Of a DNA stretch of 64,000 bases, positions 56,171 to 64,000 are shown in pieces. This DNA comes from Pyronema omphalodes (taxonomy: Eukaryota > Ascomycota > Pezizomycetes > Pezizales > Pyronemataceae). The position numbers and the translations under genes were made by a program. The stretch covers positions 310,001 to 374,000 of the forward strand of contig JAJJXM010000058.1 of assembly GCA_024516155.1 (NCBI GenBank), written 5' to 3'. A model generated the notes under the pieces. The model saw only the letters and a list, made by a program, of their open reading frames with translations, searched no databases and was not told the DNA's origin. The stretch's first letter is position 1, and each line of letters begins with the position of its first letter.

Positions 56171-58354
56171 ATCCGACTCCTCATCATTTTGCTCAATCTC
56201 CCAAATCCTGGGCTGAGCGTCTTCCATCATTTCATCCTCGTCCTGCCGCACTGCTGCGGTCTTTGTCTTCTTATGTTCCTTGGGCTTCTCCTGCCCTTCC
56301 TTTTCATCATCATCATCATTACGCTTCCTTTTTCCTGTAGAAGCAACCTTGCCATCCCCAGAAAGCTCTGTTCCTCCCACTGTCTTCTTAGCGTAACAAT
56401 CAAACATTTTGTGCCCAGATCGTCCGCATCTCCAACAGTTAGCCTTATCCTTTTTGTGTTTGTCGATTTCGCTCTGAGGAACATTTTGTAGAGCCTCCCG
56501 TCCTGAGGCAAAGATAGACTTTTTGTCCTTTTTCCCTGTCAAACCTTTTTTGTCCTTTTTATCCTTGAATTTATCCTTGTGCTGCACCTCCTTCGGGCGC
56601 ACAGTCTCCTTTTGTTTTCCTTTGTCCTTGTGACGGTCCTCCCGTACTTCCAAAGACTTCTTTTTATGACCCTTTAATTCTTCATCCAAACTTTCAACAA
56701 CGTGAGCAGCTTCCTTAACCGCATCAATCATTGCTTCATCGTCAGTTGGGATTCCCCCAAATCTTTGATATACCATTTTCTTAATGGCCGGTGTCATGGC
56801 CTCCCAAATCACATTCCTATACATTGGCCCAATTGCCCCAACGCGCATATTGAGGTCCTCCAATTTCGTGATGTAATCATCAATGTCTCCCTCATACTGG
56901 AGCTCTGTAATCCTTTTAACATCCTTCTGGGCCTCCCGCTTATCCTCAAATCTTGTTTCAATTGAACTTGAGAAAGCTACCCATGTATCCTTCAGTCCTT
57001 GCCTTTGGATAGATTTCCGCCTTTCCTGGTGCCAACTTAACGCCTTGTGCGTAAGTAAGCTTCCAACCCATTTAACCTGATCGTCCTCATCCGGAAAGGC
57101 CTTGGCGTATGTTGCGATGTAATCTTGAACAGACATCCACCAAGCCCTAAACAAATTTTTATCCTTTCCAGAAAAATATTGAGGAGCCTTCATTTCTGGC
57201 ATCTTGGGTGTCCTCGGCTCGTTGACTCCAGATTGCTGCAATTTATTAACCAGTGATTCTAAGAATGCCTCTGTTGCATTCTTTGTTTCCGGGTGCTTTT
57301 GTTTTGCCTTTTCCTTGCGTTCCTGGCGCTTTCTCTCCAAGGCTTTCCTGATGTATTCATCATCTGAATCTTCGTCGTCAGAAGGGTCAGATGGTGGTGG
57401 TGGAGGTGGTGGGAGTCCTTCTCCTGGTGGCTTGCTTCCTCTACCACCGTTTCTGCCGCCATTTTGAACAGATCCATCCACTGATGGAGGCAACGGGACT
57501 TCGGGAGCTCTGCCAAGAGAGGGAGGTCTGGGAGTCATCTCCTCATGCATAGCCTCGGTTAGAGACTTAGCATCAAAATGCTCCTTTCTCTGGATCTTTG
57601 ACATAACAAGGTCAATAACCTTGTTGACCAGTTCCAATTTCTCTTCCTCCCTTTGTTCATAATAGTCTAGTAAGCGCTGCTGATGCATTTCTTCAGCCTT
57701 GGACAGAGCTGCGATTCGCCTATCCCTTTGCTCATCGTCCTGCTTCCTAATGGCGTCCTGTGTATTTTTCTCAACTGCCCATTCCTCAATTTCTTTATTA
57801 ATTTCGAGTTGCCTCTGGGTGAAGGCCTCCAGGATAGCATTCGTTGTTTGAATGCCGTGATTGAGCCTTTCAGCAGCCGCTTGGTTGGCTGCTTCTTTAG
57901 CCTTTGTGTCTGTGGCAAGATTGCCAATTGTCCTCCAAACTTGGCCGGCAAAGTCGTTGCTGGCCTGAACGAGTCGCGTCACGGTTTGTAGGTTGATCTC
58001 CTGGTCCAGGTCCCCTTTCTTTGCCAAGGTATCATAGGCCTTTTGCATACCCTGGGCCATCTCCTGATACAACCCTTTCATCCGCTGTAACTCTTCATTC
58101 ATAGCAGCCCCAGATCCGACTGCCTCAACCAACCTCTTGATATCCTCCTCATTGGCGTTCATTCTTTCCATCATTAGAATGACCCAGTCAGGGACTTCTC
58201 CCAGATGGAGGGGGGTTCCATGGTGGACTCTAGGAGTCCCAACCGAAGTAACTTCCTTCCAAGAGCGAGGGCGGGTGATGCTAACGGTATCGCCCATTGG
58301 AGCATCAAGTCCATCGTCGTGACGGGAAGTGCCGGTGATTCTTCGAGCGGCCAT
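56165..58354 (-). CDS. gag: Gag protein of element C
   Basis: 729 codons, same length as gag of element A and similar throughout, with scattered substitutions (more in the N-terminal coiled-coil half and the Pro-rich linker). The zinc knuckle CWRCGRSGHKMFDC is kept. It ends EESDF with the same GATTTTTAA shift site. It is an intact frame, so this copy could still make particles that package related RNAs (inference). Confidence 0.93.
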   Translation of the reverse strand: MAARRITGTSRHDDGLDAPMGDTVSITRPRSWKEVTSVGTPRVHHGTPLHLGEVPDWVILMMERMNANEEDIKRLVEAVGSGAAMNEELQRMKGLYQEMAQGMQKAYDTLAKKGDLDQEINLQTVTRLVQASNDFAGQVWRTIGNLATDTKAKEAANQAAAERLNHGIQTTNAILEAFTQRQLEINKEIEEWAVEKNTQDAIRKQDDEQRDRRIAALSKAEEMHQQRLLDYYEQREEEKLELVNKVIDLVMSKIQRKEHFDAKSLTEAMHEEMTPRPPSLGRAPEVPLPPSVDGSVQNGGRNGGRGSKPPGEGLPPPPPPPSDPSDDEDSDDEYIRKALERKRQERKEKAKQKHPETKNATEAFLESLVNKLQQSGVNEPRTPKMPEMKAPQYFSGKDKNLFRAWWMSVQDYIATYAKAFPDEDDQVKWVGSLLTHKALSWHQERRKSIQRQGLKDTWVAFSSSIETRFEDKREAQKDVKRITELQYEGDIDDYITKLEDLNMRVGAIGPMYRNVIWEAMTPAIKKMVYQRFGGIPTDDEAMIDAVKEAAHVVESLDEELKGHKKKSLEVREDRHKDKGKQKETVRPKEVQHKDKFKDKKDKKGLTGKKDKKSIFASGREALQNVPQSEIDKHKKDKANCWRCGRSGHKMFDCYAKKTVGGTELSGDGKVASTGKRKRNDDDDEKEGQEKPKEHKKTKTAAVRQDEDEMMEDAQPRIWEIEQNDEESDF

Positions 58355-58481
58355 TGTTGGTTGAATGTTTTTCTTTGTAGTTTTTGTAGCAGGATCTTTT
58401 TGGTGTTGTCTTGCCCTAGAAGAGGGTCTTCCGTATACGTGTCGAAAAGTAAACTTAGTAGCTTGAGCCTTAAGTTTATAG

Positions 58482-59840
58482 TGTGAACCTGGGTATTGAG
58501 GCTTTCAATACAGAGGCTTTTCCGATCAGTTGGTGCTTCGTTCGAAAGATATTCAACTAATAGATTTTTATCAAGAAGCCAGGAAGTTAACTAATCGATC
58601 ACAGGCCGAATAAACTTAAGGGTCTCGTCCTGAGGTATTGGTGTAGAATAGTGATGTCGTAACAAGAGATCAAGTTGCTGATGATGGAGGAGACGGTGGG
58701 AAGACTTAGGGTCTCTTATAGACCTTCGTCTACAAGTTCGCCCAGACTTCCCAAGGGAACCAACTTCCAAACTAAGCTTAGGAGATAAGACGTGAGTCAA
58801 TCCTTTGACATATCTGCCGATGGCTCGCATCATGCTGCATGCGCAATTATATTAATTGCTCACTTGCATGATGCGCCTCGTCTCAGATTAATCCTTGACA
58901 TTCCTCGCCGTGCTACCACACCTTCCAATCAGGTATTGGGGTTAAGCGCCTAGTGGAAGGTTACTCCACTTGAGCGCATAATGCAATAACTCCTCTGATA
59001 ATAACATGTGAGTCATATATCGCATGAGTCGTCTTGATCATAGATCTCCCTAGAGAATCTCGATTGCGAGTGAAGGAATCTGACATCATAAGGCAGACTA
59101 TGCCTTACCGGAGCGCACTGCCCCGTCACATTCCTGTGTGATGTCATAACAGCCCCACCTGCGCGCACTTGCGCGCAGCCACACCCTGGTGTGTACGCAA
59201 ACGCCGTCTTATCTTGCAGTTGGTAGTCATTGGCCCAAGGTCGCGTCATATCAGTTCCATCCAACAGTTTCCCTGAGTGGTGTTCGTTGCTGCAGGACGT
59301 CGTCTCATGCTAACGCAATCTTGACCCTTGTCCTGAGCTCCACTCCTGTTGGCTGACTAGACTCTGCCTTGTTCCTTGGCCGACTATCCGCCCAACTCAG
59401 ACCTCGGATGATCCTATTCGTCTGCCCTGCTCTGTCCTGAGAATTCCCTTCTCTTGCAAGCCCTCCGGTAGCCGTGCTTGGTGGAACACAACCTCAAGTA
59501 TAAGGAGGTGTCCTTTCGCCGTCGTCTTCTGTCTCCATCAGCGTTGTCTGTAGTTTTCTCATGGGTAAGTCGACACCCATGAGGTAAGTTGTTCCTCGTT
59601 CCCATCCATCTTTGATCCTCCCAAACTGACAGTGAATAACAGGTAGCGACGCCTCGGGCCGGGATCCTCGTGAGGTCCTTTCGGAAAGTCACGAATCACG
59701 TGACGTGGCTAGCTGGAGCTCCTCAGGGGGTTCCGGCCCGGGATACTAACCTTATTATTCATTCTCCTGTCGAGTTTGCCATGTTCTCTAAATGTTATAC
59801 ATGTTACCTATTCTATACTCACACAATATAGGGTGTGACA
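58482..59840 (-). repeat. 5' LTR of element C
   Basis: 1359 bp, about 12 differences from 49968-51326. The TATA motif TATAAGAG is at 58713-58720 (minus strand). Followed on the right by CTGA, the target duplication, and then the RNase H of element B. Confidence 0.95.
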
Positions 59841-60362
59841 CTGACAACTCCAACGTACTGCACCCCCTTGCCTATTTTTCACGAAAATTAAAAGAAGCGG
59901 GGCTCAATTATGACATCCACAATGAAGACCTCCTGGCAATAGTGGAAGCGTTAGACAAATGGTCTACATACTGCAAATCGACAAAACACAGTTTCCGGAT
60001 ACTGTCAGACCATAAATATCTGGAGTATTGGCAAACGAAGAGGGACCTCAACCTCCAACAGGCCCGATGGGCTGAACAACTGGCTAACTATGACTCCACC
60101 ATCACTTATCGACCAGGGAAGTTGGCAGGTAAACCCGACATATTGTCCCGAGAGTCAGGAGACTCTCCCTGAGAAGGGGAGATGAAGCACCGGCAGAATC
60201 GAAGCCGAGTCCTCCTTCCCCAGGAAGTCTTTCATGTGAACGGGACACAATTGATAAGACTCACCCCGGATACCGACCTCATTACCGAAATTCGGAAGAA
60301 GACGAGGACCGATACAGAAACTCAGGAGGTAATCCGCAAACTTCGGGGAGGAATAACCCGAG
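59841..60362 (+). pseudogene. pol: Element B piece 2 (RNase H and linker to integrase)
   Basis: Continues B after element C: NSNVLHPLAYFSRKLKEAGL, DKWSTYCKSTKHSFRILSDH, YRPGKLAGKPDILSRESG, all RNase H. A TGA at 60170 follows DSP. The frame then stays open through LLPQEVFHVNGTQL to GGITR, where LINE D is inserted (14-bp duplication at 60349-60362). Confidence 0.88.
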
Positions 60363-60390
60363 TTTGTTTGTTTGTTCTCTCATTACTTGT

Positions 60391-60420
60391 TTGCAACCCG
60401 AAGGTTATGACAAGGGACAG
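60391..60420 (-). other. Conserved LINE 3' hairpin next to the tail
   Basis: On the minus strand the sequence CATAACCTTCGGGTTGCAAA folds with stem AACC/GGTT and loop TTCG, about 45 bases before the element end. LINE E has CATAACCTTACGGTTGGATG in the matching place (55184-55203). Confidence 0.55.
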
Positions 60421-60694
60421 ATAAATACAAAAGAGAAGAAGAAAGAAATGTAAAAGCAAAAACCCAGTCTCCACCTCTACCAGTCTCCTCCTCTTGATCG
60501 TTGTGGGTGTGGGGTCTGTCCCCACTGTTACTACGGGGGTTTCTTGTCCAAGCGCGTCTGATGTTCCAAGTGCCCTGCTTGCACAGAGGCCGCCTCGCCG
60601 GGCTCCTCCCTTTCCTCCTCCCTTCCCCTTCCCGTGTTTAGCCATTTTTCCGCCTTTATTTCCTCCACAAAGCAAAAACAAAACCAAAGCAAAG

Positions 60695-62149
60695 TTAAAC
60701 AGCCGCCGGGCCACCCGTGCCCCCACTCTCCTCTCCTCTCTCCCCTCCTCCGCCGGTGTCTCCTGACTCTTTGCCCTTCGAGACACCCGGGCCCGCCCTG
60801 CCCCTCTTCTCCTCCCCTCTCTCCCCTTCTCCTTCCTTCTTCCTCAGCCTTCTTGCTGCTCCCCCTCGCCTCTCTCCCCTTCTTGTCGGTGGTGTTGTTA
60901 GTCCAAGATTGCCATTCCCAAGCACAATCTGGACGTTGATGCCTCCGCTCTTGACTACTTCTGCCCAAGTCTTCTTTGCAGAGGAGGTTGTCGTTCTGGG
61001 TTGGTGGGTATTCTTTCCCCGGCCACCATTCTTTGTTGTAGGGGTCTTGCTGGGTGGCGCTGCCGTAGGTGTCGTCTCCTTCGCTTTCTGCTTCTTCCTC
61101 TGTGTAGCCTTCGCCTCCACAGTCTTCCATCCGTTCGTCTCAGCAGGGGCAGTGCTTGGGGCGTCGGGTAGAGGTGTGTCCTGAGCAGATGAACTGTCAG
61201 GGTGAGGTTCCGGTGTCGCATCGGTTGACGTGATTGCGAGGAGAGGTAGGGGGGACATAGGCTTGAGGGCATCAAGCTTGTCCTGGGCGGCGGTAGTCGC
61301 ATGTTTCGAGTGCAGCAGGCTTCGCACCGGTGATGCCGCTCTCGGTTTGTGGTTCACCGGTCTTCTGTTTGTCGGTGAGGAGGGTTCGGTGTTCTGGTCA
61401 CTTCCCCTTCGCTTTCTCTTGCCAGGAGGGTTGCGAACAGCGTCCAGGACATCCTGAATGTCATGTTGGACGACGGACAGTTGCATAGTCATCTCTTCCA
61501 TCGCTGAGGAAGAGGCCGTAAGGTTCGGTGAGGGGGGCGCCGAAATGACTTGTTGCTGTTCGTCGATTTTCTTCGTCAGGGCGTCCACAGCAGCCTTGAG
61601 AGCTGCTGTTTCTTTCTGTGTAGAGTTGTATGCTGCGCGCAGCTTCGTGTTTTCGTCCAGCAGAATGCTGAATTTCGACATCATAACGTCGAATCTGTGG
61701 CGCATCTCATCGCTGTTGTTGCGTACGGTGTCATCGAGGGTATTGAAGCGTCGCTGTGTGTCCCGGTGGATCTGTTGTATCCCCAGGAAGCTTGCTCCAG
61801 TGTACTCGGCGTAGTAGTCTGTAAACAGTTGATCTAGGGTGGCATAGCTGTCGTCAACTGTGACTGCATCATTAATTGCAGATACCAATGTGCGACGGTA
61901 GTTACTGAGCCGGTTGTGTTCAGTTGTCGCCTGTTGCTGCTTTGTTGAAGCCGAAGGAACTGGTGATCCTGCCAAGACCACGCTCTGGAAGGGCTTTCCA
62001 GCGAAGTTTCCATCAACTTCATCAACTTTTCCATCTCTTCCATCAAAAGTAGGATTGGATCCATCATGAGGAAGGTTGGCTAGAACATTGTACGCGTTTT
62101 CGGACCGTTTCGATCGTCGGGCGTTGTTCTGTCGTTGTTTTGGCGACAT
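60695..62149 (-). CDS. LINE ORF1 protein, fused to 3' untranslated sequence
   Basis: I start at ATG 62149 (MSPKQRQNNARRSKRSENAY), since no upstream ATG exists. It gives 484 residues. The middle (about residues 110-230) is helical and probably coiled-coil (HRDTQRRFNTLDDTVRNNSD, LKAAVDALTKKIDEQ). A Ser/Pro/Thr-rich region follows, then KKTWAEVVKSGGINVQIVLG and NGNLG, a segment I associate with ORF1 of fungal LINEs. After that the frame passes into Arg/Gly/Glu text (GERRGGAARRLRKKEGEGER) that corresponds to the purine-rich untranslated part shared with LINE E. So the natural end of ORF1 and all of ORF2 are lost. The likely role of ORF1 is binding LINE RNA. Confidence 0.75.
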   Translation of the reverse strand: MSPKQRQNNARRSKRSENAYNVLANLPHDGSNPTFDGRDGKVDEVDGNFAGKPFQSVVLAGSPVPSASTKQQQATTEHNRLSNYRRTLVSAINDAVTVDDSYATLDQLFTDYYAEYTGASFLGIQQIHRDTQRRFNTLDDTVRNNSDEMRHRFDVMMSKFSILLDENTKLRAAYNSTQKETAALKAAVDALTKKIDEQQQVISAPPSPNLTASSSAMEEMTMQLSVVQHDIQDVLDAVRNPPGKRKRRGSDQNTEPSSPTNRRPVNHKPRAASPVRSLLHSKHATTAAQDKLDALKPMSPLPLLAITSTDATPEPHPDSSSAQDTPLPDAPSTAPAETNGWKTVEAKATQRKKQKAKETTPTAAPPSKTPTTKNGGRGKNTHQPRTTTSSAKKTWAEVVKSGGINVQIVLGNGNLGLTTPPTRRGERRGGAARRLRKKEGEGERGEEKRGRAGPGVSKGKESGDTGGGGERGEESGGTGGPAAV

Positions 62150-62305
62150 TTCGTGAGGTGGGGTAAGCCAAAACTCGTGAAAACTCTGATTTTGCGACAA
62201 AAGTCAACAAAAACAACGTAGAATTCCCTGAAAACTCAGAGAATAACGTAACAGAGTGCTGCGAATCCGAATCCGATGAGAAAACCGGGGGTTTCGGTGC
62301 TCGTT

Positions 62306-63705
62306 AGGAATAACCCGAGACAATAGGGTCCCCTTGGGGTTATGCGAGGAAAGACATGGGTTACTCCTATACGAGGGATTGTTATGGGTCCCTGATGACG
62401 ACGATCTGAGGTTACAAATCCTATGACAACATCACGACTCCCAAGCCGCGGGGCATCCGGGAAGGGCAAGGACCCTGGAGTTGGTCAGCCAAAATGTTTA
62501 CTAGCCACAACAACGACAGTATGTGACTCGATATGTCGACTACTGTGATACCTGTAAACGTATCAAACCCATTAAGCACGCCCCCTTCGGTTTCTTACGA
62601 CCATTACAGATTCCAGAAAGACCATGGGAATCCATCTCCATGGATTTTATCACGGGTCTTCAGGAAGATGGGGGAATGAACACGATATGGGTGATTGTGA
62701 ACCCCTTAACGAAGATGGCCCACCTGGTAGCATGTAAGGACACTATGGGGCCTAGGGCACTCGCGGACGGGTTCCTCACACATGTGGTACGGGCCCACGG
62801 GCTCCCCGGCAGCATCATCTCGGACCGGGGGTCCTTATTCACCTCTCAGTTCTGGAAGAGGGTTATGGAGGCAATGGGGACCTCGAGGAACCTGAGCACG
62901 ATGTTCCACCCAGAGTCCGACGGACAGACAGAGATGGTCAACGCGATCCTCGAGCAGTACCTCAGGGCGTACTGTAACGACCAACAAAACAATTGGAACC
63001 AACTCCTCCCTATGGCGGAGTTCTGCTACAATGACTTCCACTCAGGAACGACCAAGGTGTCCCCCTTCTTCGCGAATTACGGATATCACCCCCGTTTTAC
63101 CCAACCGCTCAGGTGAAGTCATGGAAGGAAATCCCGAGGTCTCCAAATATGTTGGTGCCCTCAACCGACTTCACGAGGATCTAAGGGCAGAGGTCCACTA
63201 TGCCCAGACTGCTGATGCGGAACAGGCGAACCGCCATCGACACCCGGATCCGGTCCTTCGAGTGGGAGATCGGGTCTGGCTGAAGAGGACGAATCTGAAA
63301 ACCACCCGACCTTCCAACAACGTCGACTACAAGCTATTGGGCCCCTATACCATCTTGTCGAGGGTAGGGTCGCGAGCTTATGAGCTGGACCTCCCCCCAA
63401 ACGCAAAGATCCATCCAGGATTTCACATCTCCCTGCTAGAACAGTCTGAACCTACTTCGACCACCATGCCAGGCCATATTCGGCCCCCTCCGCTACCGAT
63501 CATCCTCGACGACGAGGAAGAGTGGGAAGTTGAAGAGATAGTGGATTCTTGACGCCATCGGGGACAGATCAAATATTGAGCCAAGTGGACTGGTTTCCAC
63601 GACCCCGATACGACCTGGTACCCCGCTGACAATTTCCAAAACTCCCCCGACGCCATCACCCAATTCCACCGCAGGTACCCTAATGAACCTGCCCCACAGC
63701 TCTAA
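62306..63705 (+). pseudogene. pol: Element B piece 3 (integrase and chromodomain), with stops
   Basis: Resumes right after LINE D. Integrase zinc finger: H-H-D then CDTC, with a TGA at 62424 (expected Arg) and a TAG at 62502 (expected Trp) inside. Core: MDFITGLQEDGGMNTIWVIV, SDRGSLFTSQFW, FHPESDGQTEMVNAILEQYL (all DDE residues). A frameshift lies near 63100-63115, after which the C-terminal domain reads VGDRVWLKRTNLKTTRP and PNAKIHPGFHISLLE. Chromodomain: EEWEVEEIVDS, TGA 63550, RHRGQIKY, TGA 63577, AKWTGFHDPDTTWYPADNFQ, ending about 63705. The protein is dead but its domain order is clear. Confidence 0.88.
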
Positions 63706-64000
63706 TAGACGACAGAACGAATTCTGAGGACCCCCCGTCCACTTTGGGCTCGTACCGAACCCCTACTCCTCCGGCAAAAAAGAAATCCCCTCACCCCACG
63801 ATCCCGCACGCAGAACTACACTGGTCGTTCTGTAACAACGATTCCTGCTCTATTCACCTCCAATCGAAACTAAACGACAATCACTTGCCAGCGGTTGCGC
63901 AAGCAATTGCGGCACGCATAAAAAAATCATGTAGCTGCGGGCAGCTACATGATCCCGAGTTTGAATGGGTGATCCGACATCGAAGGATGGACCCGCGACA
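63706..64000 (+). other. 3' untranslated end of element B (continues off window)
   Basis: Sequence after the chromodomain stop. No 3' LTR start is recognisable before the window ends. It contains a perfect 13-bp inverted repeat at 63926-63953 preceded by an A7 run. Confidence 0.45.
63926..63953. repeat. Perfect 13-bp inverted repeat (hairpin)
   Basis: ATCATGTAGCTGC and GCAGCTACATGAT are separated by GG. It follows AAAAAA. Its role is unknown; it may be part of the 3' untranslated region or LTR edge of element B. Confidence 0.8.

Larger units (their letters stand above)
49968..59840 (-). mobile_element. Ty3/gypsy chromovirus C (same family as A), minus strand
   Basis: A 9873-bp element, inverted relative to A, with LTRs at 58482-59840 (5') and 49968-51326 (3'). 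It is inserted in element B between RT and RNase H, with CTGA on both sides (49963-49966 and 59841-59844). Gag is intact. Pol is split by a 958-bp LINE fragment with its 14-bp target duplication. The LTRs differ at about 12 positions by my count, so it is older than A. Without the LINE it would be about 8.9 kb, like A. Confidence 0.95.
60363..62305 (-). mobile_element. LINE D with ORF1 but no ORF2, inside element B
   Basis: 1943 bp, flanked by the 14-bp direct repeat AGGAATAACCCGAG (60349-60362 and 62306-62319). On the minus strand it has a 5' leader (62305-62150), an ORF1, and then a purine-rich 3' untranslated part ending in a hairpin and an (ACAA)n-type tail. The second frame that should encode endonuclease and RT is absent, so it needed enzymes from another copy to move. 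The 3' part is shared with LINE E. Confidence 0.88.

Overview
This window looks like nuclear DNA of a filamentous ascomycete (Pezizomycotina; Leotiomycetes is only a guess). The reasons are short introns (51-80 nt) with GTRNGT donors, CTRAY branch sites and YAG acceptors; a DUF4045/gelsolin protein of the kind found in filamentous fungi; Ty3/gypsy chromoviruses; LINE ORF1 sequence of fungal type; and many decayed ankyrin fragments. Genes are sparse and separated by long AT-rich tracts.

Layout: 1-2.6 kb holds ankyrin remnants in head-to-head orientation plus a degenerate repeat. 2.7-5.2 kb is an intact intronless DRS1/DDX27-type DEAD-box helicase for ribosome assembly. 6.1-6.9 kb is a broken ankyrin gene. 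7-10.4 kb repeats the first degenerate tract and ends in a tRNA-Val(AAC). 11.6-16.35 kb is a six-exon DUF4045 plus gelsolin-repeat actin-binding protein (1486 aa by my splicing). 18-20.4 kb has a minisatellite, a pyrimidine tract and a doubtful zinc-finger ORF. 23-26.3 kb has more ankyrin debris and a second, identical tRNA-Val(AAC) in a duplicated tract. 27.9-28.5 kb is a two-exon small secreted cysteine-containing protein. At 28.74-29.67 kb and 30.92-31.27 kb are two non-autonomous DNA transposons with clean ends: a hAT MITE with 8-bp target duplication and a Tc1/mariner (pogo-like) MITE with TA duplication. 33.5-34.8 kb is an intact Mn-type cation diffusion facilitator.

From about 37.7 kb to the right edge is a nest of retroelements. 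An old gypsy chromovirus, element B, lies on the + strand and is split into pieces (46.86-49.97, 59.84-60.36, 62.31-64.0 kb, probably with its 5' end near 37.73-37.96 kb). Element A (37963-46855, + strand) sits in its 5' region. Element C (49968-59840, - strand, same family as A) sits in its pol between RT and RNase H. A LINE fragment E (54279-55236) sits inside C, and an ORF1-only LINE copy D (60363-62305, - strand) sits in B before the integrase. Target duplications are visible for A, C, D and E. A is youngest (3 LTR differences seen), C older (12), B oldest (several in-frame stops). A is disabled by a one-base deletion in pol and C by LINE E, so no copy here is complete. The expected host genes work in unrelated basic processes (ribosome assembly, actin, metal transport); no gene cluster or operon-like pathway is visible.
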